DNA of 64,000 bases from Sutterella massiliensis (GTDB lineage Bacteria > Pseudomonadota > Gammaproteobacteria > Burkholderiales > Burkholderiaceae_F). Both the position numbers and the translations under genes were made by a program. The notes under the pieces are model-generated. The model ran no database searches. It was not told the DNA's origin and saw only the letters and a program-made list of their open reading frames with translations. Positions 18,253 to 27,958 of the stretch are shown one piece after another; the first letter of the stretch is position 1, and every line of letters begins with the position of its first letter. Location: NCBI RefSeq assembly GCF_016899755.1, contig NZ_JACJJC010000006.1, positions 91,246-155,245 on the forward strand, given 5' to 3'.

Positions 18253-18305
18253 AAAAAAACGAAGCTGCGCGTTGCCCGCCAGGGCTCACTTGCGCGAAAG
18301 CTTCG
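18253..18305 (-). promoter_or_regulatory. Terminator-like hairpin in the leader of the subtilisin autotransporter
   Basis: On the minus strand CGAAGCT (18305-18299) pairs with AGCTTCG (18266-18260), with inner GCGC and GCCC/GGGC stems, followed by seven T residues. It ends only 21 bases before the ATG and just upstream of the GAGGAG ribosome-binding site. A transcript starting near the G tract must pass through it, so it could act as an attenuator. Confidence 0.6.
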
Positions 18306-18312
18306 TCGTGAA

Positions 18313-18353
18313 ATTCTGCATATCCCCCCCCCCCTCAATTTGATCTTTATCAA
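18313..18353 (-). promoter_or_regulatory. FNR-type box, G11 tract and -10: probable phase-variable promoter
   Basis: A perfect FNR/ANR consensus TTGAT-N4-ATCAA occupies 18340-18353. On the minus strand it is followed by 11 G (18334-18324) and a possible -10 CAGAAT (18318-18313). The box centre (18346.5) is about 41 bases from a start site placed near 18305, the spacing of class II FNR promoters. Changes in G number would alter that spacing. The tract itself is directly visible; the promoter assignment is inferred. Confidence 0.6.
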
Positions 18354-19039
18354 ATATATATAGCAAACACCCTATGTTGCTAAAACAAACAACACTCGCG
18401 GGTTAAGCCGAATAGACAAACTTTCTTTCTGACGATTTTGGGTTTAAACCGAAGCACGCAAAATTGAAATCAGACTCTGATTTATTTTTTTGTGTTACAT
18501 AGGATTACATATAAATAGAAGCGAATTTAAACGAAAAAACTTCTTTAAATTACCGTTTACATCAACCGAAAATATGACTGAATGCTCAAATAACTATGAG
18601 GGCATCAACCTCTATATAAATCTTGTTCTAATGGGCTCTTTTCTCGGCGAACTAAGTTGCTTTTTCAGCACTAGTTTGATCGTTATTGCCACCCCCTAAT
18701 TTGATCAGCGAAATGAGAAATAACCACCCACTAAAACCGTCAGTTCATCCTTAAATTGATCGAAATATGCCTGCTATCCATCCCCCTCGCCTCCGTCGAA
18801 TTAAGGTGCGATCCGACCTTCGGTCACCTCGGTCAAAGACCACCGTTTTTTTTCGACACGGAAATCTCGTAATTGAAGAAATGGACCGCGAACAACGATC
18901 GCGATACGCTGAAAACCCACCGCACGTGCCAAGTCTCCATTTAAGGGCTGCACCCAGCGAAGAAAGGGTTGCAGCTATGAAGCTGCCCCCCCTTCTTTAT
19001 TGAACTTGATCGAATCGCATTGGGTCCGCCCGTTCGCAT
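18354..19039. other. AT-rich gene-free region with repeated TTGATC motifs
   Basis: The composition changes abruptly to AT-rich from about 18354 to 18770, then returns toward GC. No reading frame has a ribosome-binding site or a recognisable product. TTGATC occurs at 18676, 18701, 18756 and 19007, in addition to the FNR-type box at 18340. A run of seven C lies at 18987-18993. This looks like regulatory or remnant DNA upstream of the protease autotransporter. Confidence 0.5.
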
Positions 19040-19405
19040 TCAGTCGTCGCTCGCAGCGGACGCCCGAAGCATCCACTTCTTGCAGGTCGCGGGCGATATG
19101 CCCGTTCTTCTTCGCAATTCCGCCCAAGAAACGCCCGATTTACGCAGCGCAACGACTTTTGCCTTGAAGGCCTCGTCGTAGCGGTACTGCTTCTCGGTGA
19201 GTTTCTCGGAGAATTGTCCCTGCGCGTACAGCCGCGACCAGTCTCTCACCGTGTAGATCGAGAGACCGAGTACCTTGGCGACTGTTCGATAGCCCATTCC
19301 CTTCGAAAACAAAAGCGCCGCAAACGTCCGCTTCTGGTCCGACGGAAAATCGGGGCGAAATCGCACCGTCTCGATCCGATCGCCGTTGTCGATCGAATCG
19401 GTCAT
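19040..19405 (-). CDS. Small double helix-turn-helix protein, downstream partner of the giant autotransporter
   Basis: The 121-residue protein has two helix-turn-helix segments: SKGMGYRTVAKVLGLSIYTV followed by RDW, and VSWAELRRRTGISPATCKKW near the end. It is a paralogue of the 14143-14484 product and likewise lacks any catalytic transposase domain. The ATG at 19405 (MTDSIDNGD) is preceded by GAGG at a plausible distance. The frame stays open upstream through a perfect 18-bp inverted repeat, but that sequence is unlike protein. The gene lies 213 bases after the giant autotransporter on the same strand, repeating the autotransporter-HTH order seen at 14-18 kb. Confidence 0.7.
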   Translation of the reverse strand: MTDSIDNGDRIETVRFRPDFPSDQKRTFAALLFSKGMGYRTVAKVLGLSIYTVRDWSRLYAQGQFSEKLTEKQYRYDEAFKAKVVALRKSGVSWAELRRRTGISPATCKKWMLRASAASDD

Positions 19406-19432
19406 GGCGCGCGTCCTCGTTGTCGGATGCGA

Positions 19433-19480
19433 TGCCCTTCGGAAAGCGCAGAAAAGAGGCGCTGCGCTTTCCGAAGGGCA
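19433..19480. repeat. Perfect 18-bp inverted repeat in the HTH leader
   Basis: TGCCCTTCGGAAAGCGCA (19433-19450) is repeated in inverse orientation at 19463-19480 around a 12-base loop. No T tract follows on either strand. It lies 27 bases before the HTH gene start and could fold in the mRNA or serve as a protein-binding site. Confidence 0.85.
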
Positions 19481-19571
19481 CCGCACCCGCAGTGACGGAG
19501 TCTGCTCCGAACGTCTGCGGGGCTGCCCCCGCAAACGCATCAGAACAGAGTCGCTAACTATTCGCTTTGCC

Positions 19572-19606
19572 CCGAGCGACGCTTCTCATATGGGAAGCGT
19601 CGCCCG
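19572..19606 (-). terminator. Hairpin after the giant autotransporter
   Basis: A long stem with one mismatch (about 19574-19585 with 19594-19605) lies 13 bases after the stop codon. There is no T tract on the minus strand, so transcription may continue into the HTH gene. Confidence 0.5.
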
Positions 19607-19618
19607 AGAGTCATGCGA

Positions 19619-22600
19619 TTAGAAGCGATAACGCGCGTTGAGACCGAAGGTCACGTTGCCGTCGCGGCTGCCGCCCGTCGAGAAGCCGAGGTTGCCACCG
19701 AACGCCATGTTGTCCTTTTCGGCAGAAATGCCGATGCGGACGGCGCCCGTGAGATCGTCGGCGAACTCGGTATTGACGACGTCTTCAGCCGTGAGACCGT
19801 TGGCCGTGATCGTCGTATCGACATCCTTGTCGCCGGCAACCGGCGTCACGGAGAAGTCGATAACGCCGCGGCCGGTCCAGCCCGACTTCGTCTCAGTCGT
19901 ACCCTGGAAGGCTACGCCAATCGGGAATTGAACCTGCGTGACGGAGTCGGTGTCGTAGTCAAAGGCGTCCTGGTGGGCCATCTTCGACTTTTCATCCGAC
20001 GTATCCATCCAGACGGCGCGAACGCCGACATACGGAACAGCCTGCACGCTCTTGCTCAGCGCAATGTTGTATTCGCCCTTGAGGCCGAGCGTGTAGATGT
20101 CGTTCTGAACGTCCATCGTGTGCTTGCCCTGCTTGGCGCCGAGCGCACCCGGCAGCGACTGTTCGAGGTCGGAGTCGATGCGCGTGTACGCGAGCGAACC
20201 GATGAAGTTGAAGTTGCCGAACGTCTTCGCAGCGTAGAGCGCGAAGGTGTAGGCATCCGCTTCATTGCTCGTCTTCACGGCAGAGCCGTTCGAGTCGATG
20301 TTGGCGTTCTGATAGGCAAACGCAGCGCCGTAGCGGGCGTCGCAGGAAGCCATCAGGTCAGCGCCGAGGATGAACCCGGTGTTGTAGCCGTCGAACTCGG
20401 CCGACGAACCCGAGAAGTCGTAACCGGAAGCGTCAACACGCTGACCGAGCGCATCCGCCCAGAGACGGACGCCGTCAAAGCGCTGCAGCTGGCCGTTCTT
20501 GAAGTGAACGTCTTCGTAGCTGAGGTGACGATCGGTGATGTCGAGCACGTTGCCCACAAGCGTCATGCCCTGGACCATCACGCCGCCCGCAGCCATGATC
20601 TGCGCCGTGTCGTTGATCACTTCGGCCTGGAGGTTTTCGCTCAGGATGCCGTTTTCAATGGCACCCGCGAGGAAGCCCTTCACACCCGATTCGTTCGGCG
20701 AGCGATGCGGATCGGAGATGACTTCGTTGACGATGTTCGGGATCGCAACATCCGGGAGCTTGTCGAGAATGTTGTTCGAGCCGACCGTGATTTCGACGTT
20801 GCCGTCTTCATTTTCACGGATCGTCAGATCGACATCCCTATCACCCGTGTAAATGATGTTTTCGTGTTCGAGCCAGCCGCCTTCGGCAAGTTCAACATCG
20901 CTGAACCCTTCGGACACGAGCGTATAGGTACCCCAACCGATCGAGGCGTCGGACACCTGGATCTGAGCACCGTCTTCAACCTTGAAGGAGCCCTGCCCCT
21001 TGAAGAAGCCCTGATTACCGTCGTATGTCGAGGTATTGAGCTCAAGGAGAGAATCGGAACCGAACCAGACGGAGCCGCCCGCGAGCTCGACATTCGCAGC
21101 ACCGTTGCCAACGGCAATGACACCTTCGCTGCCGAGATCAACCGCGTGCTCGTTCATCTTAAAGATGCTCGAAGCTTCATGCTGCGGCTCATCAACATTG
21201 CTGAGCGTATCGGGCAGGATGTCACCGAGCGTGAAAGTTGCACCGTCGACATTGATGCGGCCGGACATCTTGTCATTCGCCGCACTCACCTGTGCCGTTG
21301 CACCATTCGTCACCGTCAGCACGGAGCCCGCATTCATCGTCGTATTGCCGAGAACGAAGTTACCGCCCGAAACGGAAGCCGAACCGTTAATGACGTTGCC
21401 GCCTTCACCACCGAGCGCTACGAACTGACCATCGGTTTGCGTGAAGGTGCCGCCAATAGTCGTCGTACCATCAACGAAGGTCTTGCCACTCGATGCGAAC
21501 GAACCGTTGACATCAAGACCACCATAAACCGTGAGAGTGTTCTGGTTGTCGAAGCTCTCTTCCACCGACAGGTTGCCTGCAACAGCCATCACGGCTTCGT
21601 CACCGGCATTGACCGCCTGGTTGACGGAAACGTCACCGCCGAAAACAGCCTGTCCTTGGTTGGCGAACACGCCAGTGAGCGCAGCATTGCCGCCTACAGA
21701 GAGTTCTGCATTGGCATGGTTGAAGAGAACGTCGTTGGCGGTCAGATCACCTGCCACAACCATTGTGTTGTGGTTGTCGGACGTGCCGTTCAAAACGAGC
21801 GAACCTTCAAACTGAGCTGTGCCGTTGTTGTTGAGCGTACCGATCTGAGCCTTACCCGCTACGATCATAACTGCGTTAGCAGCATTCGTAAGGGTCTCGA
21901 TATTGGCTTCACCAAACTGGACCGAACCACTATTGGTGAGCGTACCGATTTCAGCCATACCGTTGACGACTGCAACCGCATCAGCAACGTTCGTGAAATC
22001 GTCAATAACAGCTTCATTGAACTGAGACGTGCCACTGTTGGTGAATTCGCCGATGTCAGCCTTTCCTTCGACAAGAATCCATCCTTGACCCAAATTTTCA
22101 AGGCTACCGGCCGTTAGATCCGTCGTGCGAACAATCTTTTCGTTGGAGAAATTCTCAGCAACGCTGATGCTACCAGCAGAGATCTGACCGGCATTTTCAA
22201 GGTTTTGAGCCGAGAGCTCATCCGTTACGACCAAGATGCCGTCATTGTCGACTTTACCTGCGGAAGCGATGCTCCCTGCCTGGAACTGGGCTTTGCCACC
22301 ATTCGTGATGCCATAGTCGGCATTGACCTTGCCTTTGACGGAAATAAGCCCTTGGTTCTGAATACCGTCAGCGCCGCCAACAGCGAGGTTACCGCCGACA
22401 TTGATCTCGCCGCCGACCTGATTCGTGAAGTCGGTGTCGATGTTGACGTTTCCAGCAACTGCAACACGACCAACGGAGCTATCGTCGGCCAAATTATCGA
22501 ATGCGAACGCGTTGAGATCGCCACTCACGCTCAGAACACCGTTGACCGAGTTCACGAAAGCTACATCGGACGAGAGCGAGCCGTCAACCACAAAACCGGC

Positions 22601-25600
22601 ACTGTTGTAGACATCACTAATCTCCGCATTGCCTTCGACCCAAAGAAGGCCACTTTCGTTCTGCAGTTGATCGACATCTATATTTTTCGTGACATGCAGG
22701 TAGCCAGCATTCGTGATTGCGCCTTCGCCATCGACGGAGCCTTCGATCGTGTAGCTACCCGAAGCGACTTCAAAGCTGCCGCTATCGAGGGTTACGCCGG
22801 CAAGTTTGCCAGCGCCCCAGCCGAGCGTAAGTACGCCGCCATTGCTTACCGAAACGCTGCCACTCTCGCCAACGAGCGACTCGCCTTCGCCGCCCCCCAC
22901 AAGCGTGAGATGCGCCTCGTTGGTAACCGTCACTTTTTCCGTGCCGTTGATACGGCCGATGCCGAAGCCCTTCGTACCGTTGGCATTATCGCCATTCATG
23001 ACTAGCGAGCCGTCTTCCACGCTGAACATGCCATCGTGGAGATTTTCATCCTTGGCTTCCAGCGTTACGGCGCGCAGAACGACTTCGTTTTCGAGGCCGT
23101 CGAGCATAGCATTCGCGTCATCGACGGTAAAGATGAGATCGTCGAGCTTACCGGTGTAATGCACAGCCAGGTCGCCGCCACCCGTCCAATCAGTGCCGGC
23201 AATCTTGCCGTCAACCTGACCGACTAGAGCAGTGGAAATAAGGTTGTCGTTGAAGATCAGATGACCGCCGTTGGTCTTGACTTCAATTCCAGTAGCAAGT
23301 TCCTCATTGATGTCGCCGACGTGGTTACCCGCAATCAGTTCGCCGACCTTGTCAGGATCTGTGATAACAGAACCAGTTACGTCGTCAACGTAGCTCACTT
23401 CATTGAAGAAATCTTCAAGAGACGTTTCCAGAGCACCGCCATTGAAGGTGATCTTCCCCGCCTGGTCAGAGAAGTTGCCAAAGTCCCCAGCAATCAGGAG
23501 ACCGCCTTCGTTGAGAACGAAGTCATTCGCACCATCAACAACATCAGCACGAAGCGTGCTAAAGCCCTCACGCCAGTCACCACCGTCAAGAATCGGATCG
23601 AGTTCTCCAGTAAGCGTCGAACCGAGGACATACTCGTTGTTCGTCCCTAGCGTCTTACCCGTGCGGTCGATCTTGGCACCGTTGCTCAATTCGATCGACG
23701 AGTTCTCGAACCAAGCATCACCGATATCAAGACTCGAATCACCGCCAACCTGCTTGTACTTGACACGAGAGAAGTCGGCATCGGAAGTAGCCGTGATGTT
23801 GCCTCGGTTTTCAAGCGAGGAACCACTCTTTAGCGAGAGCGTATCGATAGCGAACGTACCGTTCGTGACGAGCGTCGAAAGCTTTTCAGCATTAAGCGTA
23901 CCGAGTGTAAAGTCGCCGTTCAGTCGTAGCTGACCGCCGCGATCGTTCGAAATGCTTGCTGCCGTATTGACGGAACCGACCGAACCGATCGTCATCGTGC
24001 CGCCGTTCGTAATAATGCCCGAACCCGAAACGCTGCCAAGCGTTGCCGTACTGCCCGTCAGATTGCGCAGAGAAGCAGAAATGCCGAAGTCGGCATTGCC
24101 GAGAATCGTCAGTGTGCCAGCATCGTTCATCAGCTGAGCACCAATGCCAAGCTGCGCACCGCTTTCAATGCGGACAGTTGCGCCAGCATTATTTCTGAAG
24201 GTACCGTTCAGGGCGAAGCTGCCTTCGCCATTCGCAGCGACCTGGCTGAAGAAACCGTTGTTCGTGTAGACCCCGTCAATCTTCGCATTATTGACCTGTT
24301 CGGAGCCATTGTTGAGAGCACCGGTACCAACAGTAAGGTCGGTCCAAGCGGACGTGCCTTCGTTGGTATAGCTACCGGCATCACCAGTAACGGTCAACGA
24401 GACGCCAGACACAAAGCCATTGTTCTTGAACGTGCCGGTATTTTCAATGTCGCCGGCGGAAACAACAGCATTTTCACCGAACGTCATCGTCCCCGTGTTT
24501 TCCAAGTACGCGGCATCAATGTTGCCGAAACCATTCAGGTTGAACGTGCCGTGGTTTTGGAACGAATCGTCAAGAATCTCAAGAGTGTTGTTGACTGTCA
24601 ACGTGCCGGTGTTCGTGAAGAACGTCTCGTCACCGATCGTGAGCGAACCGAACGTTGCCGTGCCTTCGTTACGAGCGATCAGCATGGTCCAGGAATGCTC
24701 GGCCGTGAAGTCAGCAGTATCGGCCGTGAAATTACCTTGCTGCGCGTTGACCCACTCACCACTAGTGGTTGACACAGAATCCCAGGTAGCCGTGCCGGAG
24801 TTCGTATAGCTACCTTTGACAACCAGCATTTCACCGTCTTCAATCCCCTGATTGGTCCAGGTACCTGTAACGGTTGTCGTACCGGATGCATGGAGCTGTT
24901 GTGAAGCATTTGCCAAGCGCCCAGAGACAGTAGCGTTCTGGAGATAAAGTGTACCGCCGCTCTGGTTCTGGACGATTGCGTTGATGACGCTGCCGTCAGC
25001 AAACGTCAGCGTGCCATTACGCATGTTCGTCACCTGACCGCCGTTGACATTGCCAATGGTCAGCGTGCCGCCATTGTTTGCGACAGTCGCACCGTCATTG
25101 CCAAGCGTCAGCGTGCCGGTAAAAGTCGCGTTACCATTCGCATCATTGCGGAAGTCGCCGTTAATGGTGGCTTCCTTGCGAACCGTGAAAACGCCGTCAT
25201 TGACGAGAAGCTCGGCATTGCTTTCGAGCGACCCCATCAGGAAACGGCCGCGCATAGGATTTTTGATGCCGCCGTCCGAATTAGAGAAACTGAAGTCATC
25301 TCCAGAAGCCTGGATCGTCACCTTTCCTGCAACGTCAACCAACCCAGTGTTCGTAAAAGATGCATCCCCCGAAAGCGTAAGCGACTGGGCATATACGATA
25401 CCGTTGGACGCAAGATCCCAACCGTTGTTAACGAAGGTTTCGTTACCGATATAGATCTCGCCAGTAGCGCGGAGTGTGCCGTTGTTGGTCAACGTGAACT
25501 GCGTTGAAGGATCGGAATCGTACGTAAGGTCGGCGACTTCCTGAGTCTCACGATAGTTGATCGTCCAGTCGCCCTTAACCGCGACGTCATTGCCGCCAAA

Positions 25601-26786
25601 ATCAATCTTTGAAGTGTCATCGTTTTCATCGAGATTGATGGTGATGACACCGCCCACTTCGTCGAATGTGAGACGACTACTATCCCCCTGAAGATCGTAG
25701 TCAGCAATCGTCAGATCGCCCGTGTTGCCGATCGTCAGCTGACTGTTGTCGATGTACAGCCCCTCAAGATAGGATGCATCGAGAGAAACATCCTGCTTAC
25801 CGGCATTGTCCACAGTCAATCGGGTTTGATTGAGGCCAGATTTCTTATCACTCGCGACCTTAATCGTCCCATTAATGTCGGCACCTGCTTCTAAACGAAT
25901 GTTGATCTCGTGGGAAACGCTTTCGACATTGATGGCATTGGCGCCTTCAGCTGCGTTGATGGTGCCTTCGTTGTGAATGACAGTTTCACCGCGTGTAGAA
26001 CTTTCGCTGACGCGAATGCCATCACCATCCTGAACGGTGATCGTACCTTGGTTGGTGATCAGTACTTTTTCAGTCGTGTTATTGCTGTTGTTATCGACCA
26101 TCCCTGCACCACCATAAACCTCAATCGTCCCTTGATTCTTGAGGCGATTGGCGTTGGCGTTGCCCTGGGTATTTGAGACCATGCCAAGGGCATTCCAGAC
26201 ATAGATGGTGCCCTGATTTTGAGCAAACCCGTCATCTACGCTCATGCCCTTGACTTTATCGTCGCCATCACCCTTAACGTAGATCGTACCCTTGTTCAAA
26301 ATCTGATTTTGCTGGCCCCATCCAGCAGAAAGACCGGACGCATAGCCTCCGTTGCCTTCGACATAAATAGAACCGCCCTTATCAACCTGAGCTTTTTTAC
26401 CGCCAGTGGCCATCATGCCAGCGGAAGCATACTTGCCTTCGGGAATGTTCTTGCCACTAACATAAATGACTTGATCGCCAGATCCAATATCCGTACCAGG
26501 CGTTTGAATACCGACACCAGCACCAGTCGTTTGGTCTCCGTTGACATTGACCTTAATATCAGCCGTCTCAGAAATTTGACCCCAATCCGGCTCGTCAACA
26601 GCCAGGGCTGATGAACTAACCCCAAGAGCTAGAACACCAGAAACCGCTAAGGCAAGAGGCTTATACCCCCCCCCCCATTATTGTTTCACCTTTAGCATTT
26701 GACTGCGAATGAGAGGACTTCGTTTCCTCCACAGCCACAATCGTGCCGCGTGCCGCATTGAAAACACGGCGGAAAATCTTATTCAT
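19619..26786 (-). CDS. Giant beta-helix autotransporter, phase-variable; frame interrupted (OFF) at a G11 tract
   Basis: The start ATG at 26786 has AAGGAAG before it and an extended signal peptide region (MNKIFRRVFNAARGTIVAVE). A tract of 11 G (26676-26666) then shifts the frame, so translation ends at TAA just after it, giving 41 residues. With 10 G the reading continues KPLALAVSGVLALGVSSSALA, a normal signal core, for about 2388 residues. The passenger is a long series of short repeats of the NQGTI and NSGT kind, typical of a beta-helix adhesin. The C-terminus is an autotransporter barrel ending LNARYRF. The frame is open from 26677 to the stop at 19619. It is probably an adhesin or surface antigen. 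Confidence 0.88.
26666..26676 (-). repeat. G11 homopolymer tract within the autotransporter signal peptide
   Basis: Eleven consecutive C on the plus strand (G on the coding strand) lie at codons 37-41 of the autotransporter. At 11 the frame from the ATG meets TAA; 10 or 13 would restore it. This is the classic layout of a slipped-strand translational switch. Confidence 0.9.
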
Positions 26787-26800
26787 GAGTTTCTTCCTTA

Positions 26801-26822
26801 AAACCCTCGAACCCTTTCGAGG
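26801..26822 (-). promoter_or_regulatory. Terminator-like hairpin in the leader of the giant autotransporter
   Basis: On the minus strand CCTCGAA and TTCGAGG form a 7-bp stem around a 4-base loop, followed by GTTTT. It lies directly before the AAGGAAG ribosome-binding site. The arrangement mirrors the leader hairpin of the protease autotransporter. Confidence 0.5.
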
Positions 26823-26843
26823 TCTCTTCATTTTATTTATGCC

Positions 26844-26871
26844 ATTTAAGACATGCGGATTTAGATGGCAA
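26844..26871 (-). promoter_or_regulatory. Candidate promoter for the giant autotransporter
   Basis: On the minus strand TTGCCA (26871-26866) and TTAAAT (26849-26844) are separated by 16 bases. The start would be near 26837, giving a leader of about 50 bases. Confidence 0.4.
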
Positions 26872-26971
26872 AATACAACAATAGGATAATCCCGTCATTC
26901 TTTAACTCACACATTTAAACATAGATTAAACCGTACACCTCAGAAATATTAAAAAAGAAGTAATCGCCATT

Positions 26972-26987
26972 TCCTATTCAAATAGGA
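26972..26987. promoter_or_regulatory. 16-bp palindrome, possible operator
   Basis: TCCTATT-CA-AATAGGA is a perfect palindrome apart from its 2-base centre. It lies 136 bases before the pilin start, in the divergent surface-gene promoter region. Confidence 0.5.
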
Positions 26988-27006
26988 GCAAAAAATATTT
27001 AACTTT

Positions 27007-27048
27007 TATTCAAGCGTATATGCATTTTTTTATGCTTGAATACGCTTG
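27007..27048. repeat. Overlapping inverted repeats upstream of the pilin gene
   Basis: TATTCAAGC (27007-27015) pairs with GCTTGAATA (27033-27041), and CAAGCGTAT (27011-27019) pairs with ATACGCTTG (27040-27048). The two pairings exclude each other, as in operators or switchable RNA structures. The repeat ends 74 bases before the pilin ATG. Confidence 0.6.
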
Positions 27049-27122
27049 CTGTTTATTCAGTTTAAGTGTTTTTGTATTCCGCTCCATAAAGGAACGACAA
27101 CCGTTATCTGAGAGAAAACGAA

Positions 27123-27770
27123 ATGAAGCATTTCATGCTTGCGCTTACTGCGCTCGCCGTGAGCAGCGCCGCCTGTGCTGCCGGCGACAATGACCACACC
27201 CTCTACCCGTCGACCGAAATCAACTTCGAGGGTCGCATCATTGCTCAAGCCTGCGAGATCGGCACGGACCTCAACGGCGCCCCCGTTCAGCTCGGTACGT
27301 ACCCGGCCGAATATTTCAAGTCGATCAACGTGCAGACGGCACCCGTGAACTTCAACCTCAAGCTCTCCAAGTGCCGCCTCGTCCAGACGCTCACGGGCGC
27401 CACGGACGAAATTGAAGTCGAAACGTCCTCGCTCACCTTCACGGACCAGAGCGGCGACACCCAAACCATGCCCACCTACAACCGCAATCACCTGCTCGCT
27501 CCCATTGCCGAAGCCGGCGAAACAACGGCCACCAACATCGGTGTTCTTGTGAAGTACGCCAAGGCGGGCGAGCCCAGCGTGGACTTCGATAGCGATGACG
27601 GCTACGCGATCGTCGGTTCGTCGACCACGGTCCCTGCCAAGAACATGCGCATTGAAGAAGACGGCGTCACGATCCCCATGGCCGCAGTCATGCAGCGTGC
27701 GTCGGACGCGCAAGATGTCACGCCCGGCAAGGTCAAGGCCCGCATGAAGGTTGTCCTTCAGTACAAGTGA
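27123..27770 (+). CDS. Major fimbrial subunit (type 1-like pilin)
   Basis: The 215-residue protein has a Sec signal (MKHFMLALTALAVSSAACAA) and the pilin pattern GRIIAQACEI, then VQLGTYP, then a second Cys in FNLKLSKCRL. The two Cys form the family disulfide. The C-terminus ARMKVVLQYK matches the alternating hydrophobic strand used in chaperone binding and donor-strand exchange. It is the first gene of a chaperone-usher operon. A weak hairpin follows it, as is common where the major pilin must be made in excess. GAGAGAAAACGAA before the ATG provides a loose ribosome-binding site. Confidence 0.87.
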   Translation: MKHFMLALTALAVSSAACAAGDNDHTLYPSTEINFEGRIIAQACEIGTDLNGAPVQLGTYPAEYFKSINVQTAPVNFNLKLSKCRLVQTLTGATDEIEVETSSLTFTDQSGDTQTMPTYNRNHLLAPIAEAGETTATNIGVLVKYAKAGEPSVDFDSDDGYAIVGSSTTVPAKNMRIEEDGVTIPMAAVMQRASDAQDVTPGKVKARMKVVLQYK

Positions 27771-27826
27771 TTCGCAGATCGACGGGTGATCTTTCCGATC
27801 GCCTGAAGCCTGCTTACATCAGCTTG

Positions 27827-27857
27827 GGCCGACTCGTGGAATCAACTCGAGTCGGCC
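27827..27857 (+). terminator. Hairpin between pilin and chaperone genes
   Basis: A perfect 10-bp stem GGCCGACTCG (27827-27836) pairs with 27848-27857 around an 11-base loop and is followed by GATTTG. The lack of a full T tract suggests partial termination. Confidence 0.55.
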
Positions 27858-27958
27858 GATTTGCCTCATTGACGGATCCGGTGTCTTAGAGATCATCCCG
27901 TCCGCTCGAAGCAAAGCCTCCTCGCCCCCCCAACCCGCTCCCCCGTCACCAATCACTC

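Larger units (their letters stand above)
26787..27122. other. Divergent AT-rich region between the giant autotransporter and the fimbrial operon
   Basis: There is no gene here. The region contains a minus-strand promoter candidate (26844-26871), the autotransporter leader hairpin (26801-26822), a 16-bp palindrome (26972-26987) and overlapping inverted repeats (27007-27048). It separates divergent surface genes, so shared control is plausible. Confidence 0.55.

Noticed and set aside
14818..18363. A very long open frame antisense to the subtilisin autotransporter
   Set aside because: It is the mirror of the real coding frame. The translation is Val/Arg-rich without domains, while the opposite strand encodes an intact protease autotransporter.
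18490..18699. A 69-codon plus-strand frame in the AT-rich region
   Set aside because: It has no ribosome-binding site and no recognisable features, and open frames of this length are expected by chance in such DNA.
18767..19003. A 78-codon plus-strand frame before the second HTH gene
   Set aside because: The Arg/Pro-rich translation resembles no family, there is no ribosome-binding site, and it is convergent onto the HTH gene.
19613..22117. A long open frame antisense to the giant autotransporter
   Set aside because: This is the same codon-bias artefact; the minus strand encodes the beta-barrel and passenger.
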